DNA from: G965227875 sp965227875
GTDB lineage: Bacteria; Pseudomonadota; Alphaproteobacteria; Rhizobiales; JAJFHC01
NCBI GenBank assembly: GCA_965227875.1
Contig: OZ245783.1
Location: 4,836,001 to 4,900,000, forward strand
Length of the DNA: 64,000 nt
Reading direction: 5' to 3'
The first letter of the stretch is position 1. The number at the start of each line of letters is the position of its first letter. Made by a program: the position numbers and the translations under genes. Positions 42,230-49,677 of this stretch are shown piece after piece. The notes under the pieces were generated by a model. That model was not told the DNA's origin, made no database searches, and saw only the letters and a list, made by a program, of their open reading frames with translations.

Positions 42230-43600
42230 TCAGGCAGCGTCAGCGACGACACGGTTGCGGCCGTCGCGCTTTGCCCGGTAGAGGGCCTTGTCCGCCCTCT
42301 TGAGCAGGGTGTCGGCGTCGTCGTCCTCCCGTTCGAGGGTGGACATGCCGATGCTGATGGTGATCGACAGCGCCCCGGACGTGGCGTTGACGTCGAACGG
42401 CACGCCGCCGATCGACTGCCTCAGGCGCTCGGCGATCGTATAGGCAAGCGCCATGTCGGTGTCGGGCATCACGAGCACGAATTCCTCGCCGCCCATCCTG
42501 CAGGCCATGTCGATGCCGCGAATGTTCTCCCGGATCCGACCGGCAAACTCCTTGAGCACCTCGTCGCCCACGTCATGGCCGTGATTGTCGTTGACCGACT
42601 TGAAGAAATCGATGTCGATGACCATCAGGGATATGGCCTTGCGGCGCTGGATCGCGTGCTCGACGAGCGTCCCCAGATGGCTTTCCATGTACCGACGATT
42701 GTAGAGGCCCGTCAGCGGGTCCGTGATGGCGAGTTCGAGGCTTTGCGCGACGCTGGACCGCAGGCGCTCCGCGTAGCGCTTCTTGCGCAGCTGCGTACGG
42801 ATACGCGCCTTCAGTTCGTTTCGCTCGATTGGCCGCAGCAGATAGTCGTGGACCCCGATATCGAGGGCGCGCAGGAGACGGGACGTGTCCTCCGGCTCGA
42901 CGATGACGAGGATCGGCATGGCGCGTGTGCGTTCCAGCGACCTCAGCTGCGAACACAGCCTCAGCCCGTCGGACTGCTTCAGGCTGAGCGACACGACGAT
43001 CATGTCCCAGTCCTGCTCCGCGGACGCGAAAAGCGCCTGCTGCGGGTCCGAGAACACCTCGACATGATGCTCGTCGTCCACGATCGAGACAATGCGGTTT
43101 GCGGACGCCTCGCGGTCGTCGACCAGAAGCACGCGGCTTCCCCTGGGTTCGGCATCCTTTTCGGAGGGATCGTCGAATATGCCCATGGTCTCGCTGGTCG
43201 TGGCGCGCGACCGCAACTCGTCCATGAGCATCTTCATGCGCACCAGGCTTCGCACCCGGGCGAAAAGCGCGACGTCATCCACCGGTTTGGTCAGGAAATC
43301 GTCGGCACCCGCCTCGAGGCCCTGGACCCGGTCCGCAGGCTGGTCAAGCGCGGTCACCATCACGACCGGGATATGCTGCGTCGACTGGTCTTCCTTGAGC
43401 TGACGGCAGACTTCGAAACCGTCCATGCCGGGCATCATGACGTCGAGAAGCACGATGTCGGGCTGCAGGTTGCGCGCGGTCTCCAGTCCCTCGGGACCGG
43501 TATTGGCCGTGACGACCTCGAAATATTCCGCCGTCAGCTTCGCTTCGAGCAGCTTGACGTTCGCCAAGATGTCGTCGACCACAAGTACGCGCGCAGTCAT
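42230..43600 (-). CDS. pleD: PleD-type response regulator diguanylate cyclase
   Basis: A 456-residue REC-REC-GGDEF protein. REC1 (about 1-120) has the Asp cluster (VDD) and phospho-acceptor in LLDVMMPG and the Lys in FLTKPV. REC2 (about 155-275) is degenerate, with VVSLSLKQ in place of the acceptor Asp block, as in Caulobacter PleD. The GGDEF domain (about 290-450) has the active site RMGGEEFVLV. An RGID inhibitory I-site lies five residues before it, so product inhibition is likely. It overlaps divK by ATGA. It makes c-di-GMP at the cell pole in Caulobacter; here the same pairing suggests polar or cell-cycle control. Confidence 0.95.
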   Translation of the reverse strand: MTARVLVVDDILANVKLLEAKLTAEYFEVVTANTGPEGLETARNLQPDIVLLDVMMPGMDGFEVCRQLKEDQSTQHIPVVMVTALDQPADRVQGLEAGADDFLTKPVDDVALFARVRSLVRMKMLMDELRSRATTSETMGIFDDPSEKDAEPRGSRVLLVDDREASANRIVSIVDDEHHVEVFSDPQQALFASAEQDWDMIVVSLSLKQSDGLRLCSQLRSLERTRAMPILVIVEPEDTSRLLRALDIGVHDYLLRPIERNELKARIRTQLRKKRYAERLRSSVAQSLELAITDPLTGLYNRRYMESHLGTLVEHAIQRRKAISLMVIDIDFFKSVNDNHGHDVGDEVLKEFAGRIRENIRGIDMACRMGGEEFVLVMPDTDMALAYTIAERLRQSIGGVPFDVNATSGALSITISIGMSTLEREDDDADTLLKRADKALYRAKRDGRNRVVADAA

Positions 43601-43971
43601 TGCCTGTCCTCGAGAAACTCTTGAACCGTCTCCAGAAAAGTGGACACGGAGATGGGCTTGGAAATGTAGGCCTCGCAGCCCCCTTCCCTGATCTTTTCCT
43701 CATCTCCCTTCATGGCGAATGCCGTGACGGCGATGACCGGAATGCCGCGAAGCGTGTCGTCTTCCTTGAGCCATTTCGTGACCTCCAGGCCGGAAACCTC
43801 CGGAAGCTGGATGTCCATTAGGATGAGGTCCGGCATGTGCTCACGGGCGATATCGAGCGCCTTCAGACCGTCGCGCGTCTGAAGCGTCTCATAGCCGTGC
43901 GCATCGAGCAGATCATGAAAAAGCTTCATGTTCAGCTCGTTGTCTTCGACGATCAATACGGTCTTCGCCAT
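43597..43971 (-). CDS. divK: Single-domain response regulator DivK
   Basis: A 124-residue receiver-only protein. MAKTVLIVEDNELNMKLFHD contains the acidic pair; the phospho-acceptor Asp is in LILMDIQLPEVSG; Thr/Lys follow in PVIAVTAFAM and YISKPIS. The sequence matches DivK, which shuttles phosphate in the cell-cycle phosphorelay. The open frame extends 30 codons upstream without homology. It overlaps pleD by ATGA, so both are made from one mRNA. The upstream region contains an AT-rich stretch (44030-44070) likely to hold the promoter. Confidence 0.95.
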   Translation of the reverse strand: MAKTVLIVEDNELNMKLFHDLLDAHGYETLQTRDGLKALDIAREHMPDLILMDIQLPEVSGLEVTKWLKEDDTLRGIPVIAVTAFAMKGDEEKIREGGCEAYISKPISVSTFLETVQEFLEDRQ

Positions 43972-44194
43972 CGCCCGGGGCGTCCTGTGTGCTCTGCCGT
44001 CCTCGAATACATTCCGGAAGTTACTCCCTAAGTATTGATACAATCGTAACAAAACCGACAATACGGCACTAAGTCTGTCGCCGCCCGTCCGGGGCCCGTT
44101 GCCGAATCCCCGGCCTCAATCTACCCTGTGTCGCCCCCGGCGGTCCAAGGTTACCGGAAGGGCGCGCAAGCGGTTCACTTCTCGGACACATTTC

Positions 44195-44470
44195 ATGAGA
44201 CAGCGGGAATTTAGCGAAGAAGACGCCGAAACTGTGGCGTTGCAGACGGTCTCATTCCTGGCTGCCGATGAGGAGCGACTCGAGCGCTTCTTGAGTCTCA
44301 CCGGGATTGCGCCCCAGGACCTGCGGCCGAAGCTGACGGAAAGACCTTTCCTTGCCGGTATTCTGGACTATCTCCTTGGCGATGAAACGCTGCTTTTCAT
44401 GTTCTGCGAGTCGACAGGGCTCGCCCCCGAAACACCCGGAATCGCCCGAAGAGTTCTGACCCGAAAATGA
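44195..44470 (+). CDS. DUF3572 family protein
   Basis: A 91-residue helical protein. The pattern AETVALQTVSFLAADEERLERFLSLTG, then LRPKLTERPFLAGILDYLLGDETLLFMFCES (quoted in part), is that of DUF3572, found in alphaproteobacteria beside divK. Its function is unknown. The start ATG 44195 is where homology begins; the frame is open 32 codons upstream. It overlaps the following HAD gene by 4 bp. Confidence 0.85.
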   Translation: MRQREFSEEDAETVALQTVSFLAADEERLERFLSLTGIAPQDLRPKLTERPFLAGILDYLLGDETLLFMFCESTGLAPETPGIARRVLTRK

Positions 44471-45150
44471 CATTTGCCGAACCGATCAGCCGCGAAGTGA
44501 CCGACCAGCTCGACCGACTGGACATCGAGCCGGGGCAGCCCGTCATCATATGTGACGTCGACGAGGTCATCGTGCACTTCCTCCGCGGCCTGGAGGACTA
44601 TCTCGACCGGCACGGTCACTGGCTCGATGCATCAAGTTTTGCGCTCAACGGAAACATCAGGTGCGTGGACACGAACGAACCTGCCCCCGCACATGACGTC
44701 TCGCGCTTCATTCTCGGCTTTTTCGACGAACACACCCATGCGCTCGACCCGATAGACGGGGCGGTCGACGGCCTGCGCGAACTGGAGAATCACGCGCAGA
44801 TCGTGCTGCTCACGAACCTGCCGCCCAAATACCTCGATGCCCGCACCCGGAATCTGCGCGATCATGGCATGGAGTATCCCGTGATCGCGAATATCGGCGC
44901 CAAGGGCCCGACCGTGCGCCACATGATCGCCGATCACGGCCATCCCGTGATGTTCCTGGACGACAGTCCAAGCAACATCCTCTCCGTGGCGTCTCACACG
45001 CCCGATGTCACCCTGGTGCATTTTCTCCAGGACCAGCGCCTTTCCCGGGTGGTCGACCCCATGGAAGAAGCGCATTTCCGGACCGACAACTGGCCCGAGA
45101 TGGTGACCTACATCACCACCGAACTGGGCGCAGTCCCCGCTTCCCGATGA
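44467..45150 (+). CDS. HAD-superfamily hydrolase-like protein
   Basis: A 227-residue protein. Motif I is IICDVDEVIVHF (Asp30 and Asp32); motif II is VLLTNLPPKYLD; a Lys is in NIGAKGPTV; motif IV is VMFLDDSPSNI. Residue order and spacing fit a C1-cap HAD phosphatase. The substrate is unknown. It is translationally coupled (ATGA) to DUF3572 and is followed after 75 bp by dinB. Confidence 0.75.
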   Translation: MTFAEPISREVTDQLDRLDIEPGQPVIICDVDEVIVHFLRGLEDYLDRHGHWLDASSFALNGNIRCVDTNEPAPAHDVSRFILGFFDEHTHALDPIDGAVDGLRELENHAQIVLLTNLPPKYLDARTRNLRDHGMEYPVIANIGAKGPTVRHMIADHGHPVMFLDDSPSNILSVASHTPDVTLVHFLQDQRLSRVVDPMEEAHFRTDNWPEMVTYITTELGAVPASR

Positions 45151-45225
45151 CACCCGCCCCCGGCGGGACTACAATACCGGCCAGACGTTTCGGACCGCCC
45201 CGTCAGGCGTGGCGGGCATGGCCAG

Positions 45226-46488
45226 ATGACACAGCACATTCCCGGTTTCTGCAGAGACTGCCTCGCCCCCGCAGGCCCCGGCCCGCGGTGTGCCGAGTGC
45301 CACAGTTCGCGCCTTCTCCGCCACGGGGAAATCGACACGCTCTCCATTGCCCATCTCGACTGCGACGCCTTTTACGCCGCCGTCGAAAAGCGGGACAATC
45401 CGGAACTGCGCGACAAGCCGGTCATCGTCGGCGGCGGTCGCCGCGGCGTGGTGAGCACCGCATGTTACATCGCCCGCATAAACGGCGTCGGCTCGGCCAT
45501 GCCCATGTTCAAGGCCCTGAAGGCCTGTCCCGACGCCATCGTGATCAAGCCCGACATGGAGAAGTACAGCCGGATCGGCGGCGAGATCCGCACGCTCATG
45601 CGCGAACTCACTCCCCTCGTCGAACCTCTGTCGATCGACGAGGCGTTTCTGGACCTGACCGGCACCGGACGCCTGCATGGCCGCACGCCTGCCAGGACGC
45701 TCGCCCTGCTCTGCAAGCGCATAGAGGCCGAGATCGGCATCACGGTCTCCATAGGCCTGTCCTACAACAAGTTCCTCGCCAAGGTCGCTTCGGACTTCGA
45801 CAAGCCGCGCGGGTTTTCCGTCATCGGCAAGGCGGAAGCCGTCGAATTCCTTCGGACCCAGCCGGTCGGGCTGATCTGGGGCGTGGGCAAGTCGTTCCGC
45901 GAAAAACTCCGCAAGGACGGCATCCGCACTATCGCCGATCTTCAGAAGACGGACCGCAAGACGCTGGTGTCGCGATACGGGGTGATGGGCGACAGGCTCT
46001 ATTTTCTCTCCCGGGGAGAGGACGACCGGACCGTCAAGCCGCACGGCGAGGCCAAGAGCATAAGTGCGGAGACCACCTTCAACGAGGACATCTCCGACCG
46101 CGAGGCGCTGGAACGGATCCTGTGGTCGCTCTGCGAGAAGGTTTCACGCCGCACGAAGAAGGCCGGCGTGGCCGGGCGCACGGTCGTCCTCAAGCTGAAG
46201 ACGGCCGAGTTCCGGACCCGCACCCGAAGCCATACGCTCGACAGCCCCAGTCAGCTCGCCGACATCCTGTTCAAGGCGGCCAGGCCGCTGCTTGCCGGAG
46301 AGACGAAGGGCGAGAAGTTCCGACTGATCGGCGTCGGGTTCACCAACCTCGTGTCCGAACAGCTCGCGGGCCAGGCGAACCTGCTCGACCCGGACGCGAG
46401 CAAGCGGGCGAACGCAGAAAGGGCCATGGACCGACTGAGGGAGAAATTCGGCCGCGACTCGATTCTTAAGGGTCGGGTCTACGAGTAA
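45226..46488 (+). CDS. dinB: DNA polymerase IV with N-terminal zinc-ribbon-like extension
   Basis: A 420-residue Y-family polymerase. The catalytic acidic residues are in IAHLDCDAFYAAVEK (Asp45) and PLSIDEAFLDLTG. A ~35-residue N-terminal extension has two CxxC pairs (Cys9, Cys12, Cys22, Cys25) and looks like a zinc ribbon, absent from E. coli DinB. The little-finger domain ends in LREKFGRDSILKGRVYE. The C-terminal ~56 codons are part of a 168-bp sequence repeated 3 kb downstream, so the present 3' end may be a recombined one. It mediates translesion synthesis. No LexA box was seen upstream. Confidence 0.95.
   Translation: MTQHIPGFCRDCLAPAGPGPRCAECHSSRLLRHGEIDTLSIAHLDCDAFYAAVEKRDNPELRDKPVIVGGGRRGVVSTACYIARINGVGSAMPMFKALKACPDAIVIKPDMEKYSRIGGEIRTLMRELTPLVEPLSIDEAFLDLTGTGRLHGRTPARTLALLCKRIEAEIGITVSIGLSYNKFLAKVASDFDKPRGFSVIGKAEAVEFLRTQPVGLIWGVGKSFREKLRKDGIRTIADLQKTDRKTLVSRYGVMGDRLYFLSRGEDDRTVKPHGEAKSISAETTFNEDISDREALERILWSLCEKVSRRTKKAGVAGRTVVLKLKTAEFRTRTRSHTLDSPSQLADILFKAARPLLAGETKGEKFRLIGVGFTNLVSEQLAGQANLLDPDASKRANAERAMDRLREKFGRDSILKGRVYE
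46317..46484 (+). repeat. Direct repeat copy A: 3' end of dinB
   Basis: 168 bp inside the dinB coding sequence, matching 49480-49647 at 160 of 168 positions by direct comparison, without gaps. Seven of the eight differences keep the amino acid (one changes Ser to Gly), so both copies diverged under coding constraint. It marks the left edge of the accessory island. Confidence 0.9.
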
Positions 46489-46528
46489 ATGGGAAACAAA
46501 GAGAGAGTTGGAACCAACCAAATTGTTC

Positions 46529-47017
46529 TTAGTCCGAAAGTGCAACAAACAATGGCTTTTTACCAACTTTCAACATCGCCTTCCGTACATCATTCGAATC
46601 CGTAATCGCGAATTTCGTTATGCCATTCGATTTACATATTTCCCGAATTGTTTGGGAATTGGAAGCCAACACATAGGGATTCCCCCATCTAATATCGGTC
46701 TTTCGAAAGCTAGTTACTCGTTGACCAGTAGATGTAGACAATACATTCTCTTTGAAAGGCACGGAACAAAGCTCATTGACCGAATATCCAAGCTTGACAA
46801 CCCGATCATGACGCAATGCTTTCGCCGCCCCAACTCTAAATAAACCAACATAGTTGTGCTGAGACACTAGAGCATAGGAGTGTGGGTCAGGAGGAGAACT
46901 AAACTTTTCGGACTGCGGGTCCCAAATTGCCAACAATTGGCTGACGGCAAAAAGGACAAAAATACCCATCGAGGCACCAGCCAAATGATGCCTCAACGAT
47001 AGTCTCAATACTTTCAT
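46529..47017 (-). CDS. Island membrane protein of unknown function, gene 2 of pair
   Basis: A 162-residue protein with one TM segment at about 12-33 (GASMGIFVLFAVSQLLAIW) and a likely periplasmic C-terminal domain of ~125 residues. The latter includes NPYVLASNSQTIREICKSNG and ITDSNDVRKAMLKVG. No family is recognised. It overlaps the upstream gene by ATGA, so the pair is translationally coupled. Codon use is AT-rich relative to the core genes, supporting acquisition with the island. Confidence 0.6.
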   Translation of the reverse strand: MKVLRLSLRHHLAGASMGIFVLFAVSQLLAIWDPQSEKFSSPPDPHSYALVSQHNYVGLFRVGAAKALRHDRVVKLGYSVNELCSVPFKENVLSTSTGQRVTSFRKTDIRWGNPYVLASNSQTIREICKSNGITKFAITDSNDVRKAMLKVGKKPLFVALSD

Positions 47018-47385
47018 GGATTCACCGCTGCCAGAATAGCCAAGATAATACCTGGAATCCCGCACGCGTGCACGACGCACAAGGTCGGATGTTTATGTCT
47101 CTCATAGGACGAAATTATAGCACTAATAATTATTGCACACAACAAGCCAACCGATGTCAAGCTCAGTTGGGTGATATTTCCAATTGAAGATATATTTTTC
47201 ACGCTTGCACTAGTTGAATTAAAAAATGGAACGGCAAGTACTAATGCCGAGGTGCTCCAACTCAATAATGCATTTAGGTAAGGATTTATAACCTGAATTG
47301 GACAACGATCTCGTCCACAGTAACGATGCGACATTGCCCCCCCCAACGTGACACACGAAGAAACACCAAAATTATTTTTATCCAT
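47014..47385 (-). CDS. Island multi-pass membrane protein of unknown function, gene 1 of pair
   Basis: A 123-residue protein with three hydrophobic segments, at about 38-56 (NALLSWSTSALVLAVPFF), 72-92 (LTSVGLLCAIIISAIISSY) and 107-121. The first ATG (47385) lacks a Shine-Dalgarno. ATG 47334 (MSHRYCG) has a G-rich run 3 bp upstream and is the better start by spacing. It is coupled by ATGA to the next gene. No family is recognised. The pair could be a small toxin-immunity, exclusion or defence module, but no sequence feature proves this. Confidence 0.5.
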   Translation of the reverse strand: MDKNNFGVSSCVTLGGAMSHRYCGRDRCPIQVINPYLNALLSWSTSALVLAVPFFNSTSASVKNISSIGNITQLSLTSVGLLCAIIISAIISSYERHKHPTLCVVHACGIPGIILAILAAVNP

Positions 47386-47663
47386 TTTTTTTATGAGTCA
47401 AGATAGAAATTGGGTAACTAACGCACTCTCTAGGCATTCAAGAACACATGATTTTTACATCCGAACCACAATGCTATTTCGAAATGCTAATTCAAAGCCT
47501 TCCCTCCGCCATCCTCTGACAATCAACAATTCGTCGTCCGATAGGAGAAGCACATAGTTAGGTGTGTTGCGGGGAAGGCCAGTCATGTAAAATCTAGACA
47601 TTATCCGGTTAACGTACGACGCTTCGGTTCCAATATTAGAAACAACAGGAAGGGAATCGGGCC

Positions 47664-48420
47664 AAGTCAAAAGTCGATTTCACGCGTCCGATCTACCACG
47701 ACAATGACAAAGCACGGGAACACCTTGAATGTATCGTCTGGCCTGACGGTCCCGTATGCCCGCGCTGCGGTGTCATAGATGACCGCACTACCAAGTTGAA
47801 GGGCAAGAGCACTCGTCCCGGTGTTTACAAATGCAAAGACTGCCGCAAGCCGTTCACCGTCACCGTTGGAACAGTCATGGAACGGTCGAAGATCCCGCTT
47901 AGCAAATGGGTGCTGGCGGCTCAACTCATGGCGTCCAGCGAGAAGGGCACGTCGGCCAAGCAGCTTGAACGGATGCTAGGCGTCACATACGAAAGCGCGT
48001 GGTTCCTTTTCCACCGTCTGCGGGAGTGCGCCATCGACCAGAAGCGAGGCCACATCGGCGGCTCCAACAAGGTCATCAAAGCGGACAAAAACTACATTGG
48101 CGGTGAGGCGATGAATGCGCACAACAACAAGCCTATCCTCACCAAGTATGCCCTATTTTCATAAGTCGAACGTGAATGCGAAGTCAGGTCCTTTCATGTG
48201 GTTAGCGTTAACGCCCGCACCTTGCGCCCGATCCCTCGTCCAGACCGCCAGCCGGAAGTCATACCTCATGACGGACGAAGCCAAAGTCTACCGCCACATT
48301 GGCCGCGTATTCTCCGGCCACGGTCGCGTCAATCATTCCAAGGGAGAGTATGTCCGGGGAACGTTCTAGTACACGAACACCGTTGAGTCTCATTTCGCGC
48401 TGATCAATCGCTGCAGCTTG
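47664..48420 (+). pseudogene. Degenerate IS1595-family (ISXO2-like) transposase
   Basis: Read in pieces, the translation matches an ISXO2-like transposase. The first is FTRPIYHDNDKAREHLECIV then WPDGPVCPRCG with CxxC zinc ribbon (CKDCRKPF). Then comes TVMERSKIPLSKWVLAAQLM. An in-frame TAA at 48162-48164 follows, and the same frame continues with VERECEVRSFHVVSVNARTL. A frameshift near 48230 leads to KSYLMTDEAKVYRHIGR and HSKGEYVRGTF, then a stop at 48367-48369 and TNTVESHFALINR. No start codon precedes the homology, so the 5' end is lost. The catalytic ADET(Y) motif reads ADKNYIGG. It is therefore dead. No terminal inverted repeats were found. Confidence 0.85.
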
Positions 48421-48565
48421 CAAAACTCCGCTGAGACAGACTCAAATCCAATGATGTACATTGAATTCTCGGTGACGGCGACCAGGAGCCCGATGTCCAT
48501 CTAGCATCCCGAGGCCCTACCGTCCCAAACGCCGGTGCCGCCACCGGTACGGTTCCTATAGCACA

Positions 48566-48596
48566 GTCCGCCTATTTGGCGGGCTTCCCCTTTCCT
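48566..48596 (+). terminator. Possible terminator-like hairpin in the island
   Basis: GTCCGCC (48566-48572) pairs with GGCGGGC (48578-48584), one G-U, across TATTT, followed by TTCCCCTTTCC. It lies downstream of the transposase remnant. The T run is interrupted by C, so it is a weak candidate. Confidence 0.4.
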
Positions 48597-48628
48597 GTAG
48601 GTTAGGCTTTCGGCGGTTCCCGGTCCCG

Positions 48629-48706
48629 CTAGGTGCGGGGCTTTGGAAGCGTTGTTGGCAAATGCTCCAACATCTCATCGCGGCGCTGTTCTGTCTCTTT
48701 GTCCAT
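48629..48706 (-). CDS. Possible 25-residue small protein
   Basis: A short minus-strand frame (MDKETEQRRDEMLEHLPTTL then PKPRT) with AGTGAGCCCC before the ATG, which is a poor ribosome binding site. Sequence reminds me of the short ...LLxTPPKPH-type proteins annotated in many alphaproteobacteria, but I cannot verify that. It starts 10 bp from the divergent gene at 48717. It may equally be a remnant. Confidence 0.3.
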   Translation of the reverse strand: MDKETEQRRDEMLEHLPTTLPKPRT

Positions 48707-48716
48707 GGGGCTCACT

Positions 48717-49295
48717 ATGACAAATCGAAAACCAAAGCACTACGCCCTTACGGCAGATACAGGTTCGTATCGAATATCCGACTTCGCCGGGATCACAACA
48801 CCACGCGTCTACACACGCCCACCTGATAACCATGAGATATTCAATTTAATTGGGCAAACCGCAGCGGAGTGGGCCGAGTTCGAACACACCTTGGACCGCA
48901 CCGTTTGGATACTCGCCAAGGTTCCTGGTTCGCGCGGCGCTTGCCTTACCGCTCAAATGATGAGCGTTTGGCCGCGTTTCAACGCCATCAACGCTTTACT
49001 CGTACAGCGAAGTGCTCGTGAACCTGCGCTTGAACCATTCATCGCAAAGTTCAAAACTTTAGCAAATGGCTGTTAAGATCCATCCGAAGAACGGAACCGA
49101 ATTATTCACGACGCTTGGCGCGTAAGCAACGAAGGCGACACCGCAAGAGTGTTCTGCATGTCCAAAAAAGAACTGACGTTTGGCATCGGTGACCACAAAC
49201 GTGAGCAAATTGAAAAAACCATTTCAACCATTCAGCGTCGCACAAAAAAAGCGACCGATTTGTTCAACAAGATCGAACAAATTTTGAAAACATAG
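48717..49295 (+). pseudogene. Hypothetical gene interrupted by an in-frame stop
   Basis: An ATG at 48717 opens a frame that ends at TAA 49074-49076 after 119 codons. The same frame then continues without further stops through DPSEERNRIIHDAWRVSN, ELTFGIGDHKREQIEK and TISTIQRRTKKATDLFNK to a TAG at 49293-49295, about 72 more codons. The second part has continuous coding character and matches the helical style of the first (IGQTAAEWAEFEHTLDRTVW). I infer a single ~192-residue protein broken by one point mutation. No family recognised; the AEWAEFEH segment recalls small hypothetical proteins near insertion sequences. If the stop is real, a 119-residue product may still be made. Confidence 0.6.
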
Positions 49296-49479
49296 CCCGG
49301 ATGGCTTCGGTTAGCGCGGCCCGCACCTCATCGTCAAAATAGGGGTCGTGCAGACCATACGCATGTGAGCCTGCCTCGATCATCTCAGGCGTGATTTCAG
49401 TTTCACAGTCCAACGCTGGCTTCTCGCTCAAAAACTCTCATCGTTCGAATGTGGTAGGTCAATAAGATAGCCCTCGGGA
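49296..49479. other. Island right edge, no gene
   Basis: About 180 bp between the interrupted gene and the second dinB repeat. No coding frame with support, hairpin or attachment core could be defined here. Confidence 0.4.
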
Positions 49480-49647
49480 GTTCCGACTGATCGGCGTCGG
49501 GTTCACCAACCTCGTGTCGGAACAGCTCGCGGGACAGGCGAACCTGCTCGACCCGGACGCGGGCAAGCGGGCGAATGCGGAAAGGGCCATGGACCGCCTG
49601 AGGGAGAAATTCGGCCGCGACTCGATTCTCAAGGGCCGGGTCTACGA
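49480..49647 (+). repeat. Direct repeat copy B: 3' end of dinB
   Basis: Matches 46317-46484 with 8 mismatches over 168 bp, gap-free. The similarity stops abruptly just upstream of 49480. It marks the right edge of the accessory island. Confidence 0.9.
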
Positions 49648-49654
49648 AGGATAG
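49480..49654 (+). pseudogene. Orphan 3' end of dinB (duplicate fragment)
   Basis: This fragment encodes the last ~57 residues of DinB, in frame: FRLIGVGFTNLVSEQLAG then LREKFGRDSILKGRVYEG and a TAG stop. No upstream part of dinB is present, so it cannot encode a working polymerase. It ends VYEG-stop while the present dinB ends VYE-stop. It is contiguous with the normal downstream gene eipB, so it could be the original dinB end displaced by the island. Confidence 0.88.
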
Positions 49655-49677
49655 GCCGGCCTCGGCTGTCGCACCCG

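Larger units (their letters stand above)
46485..49479. mobile_element. Accessory genomic island flanked by dinB 3'-end direct repeats
   Basis: About 3.0 kb of clearly AT-richer DNA between the two dinB 3'-end copies. Cargo: a two-gene membrane operon on the minus strand, a decayed IS1595-family transposase gene, a possible 25-residue protein and a nonsense-interrupted gene. No integrase or recombinase gene is seen. Structure (gene 3' end restored by one repeat, second copy at the far end) is that of Campbell-type integration at a conserved gene end. The island may therefore be a remnant that lost its integrase. Confidence 0.7.

Noticed and set aside
41977..42303. 108-codon + strand frame reaching into the pleD 3' end
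   Set aside because: No ribosome binding site, no domain, and the end overlaps pleD antisense.
45151..45225. LexA-type operator (GTTC-N7-GTTC) before dinB
   Set aside because: No such pair is present in the 75 bp between the HAD gene and dinB.
47455..47670. 71-codon minus-strand frame upstream of the transposase remnant
   Set aside because: It overlaps the transposase 5' region, has no Shine-Dalgarno and no recognisable domain; likely noncoding island sequence or a decayed fragment.
49480..49654. Orphan dinB fragment as an independent small gene
   Set aside because: It has no start codon with a ribosome binding site and encodes only the C-terminal part of the little-finger domain.
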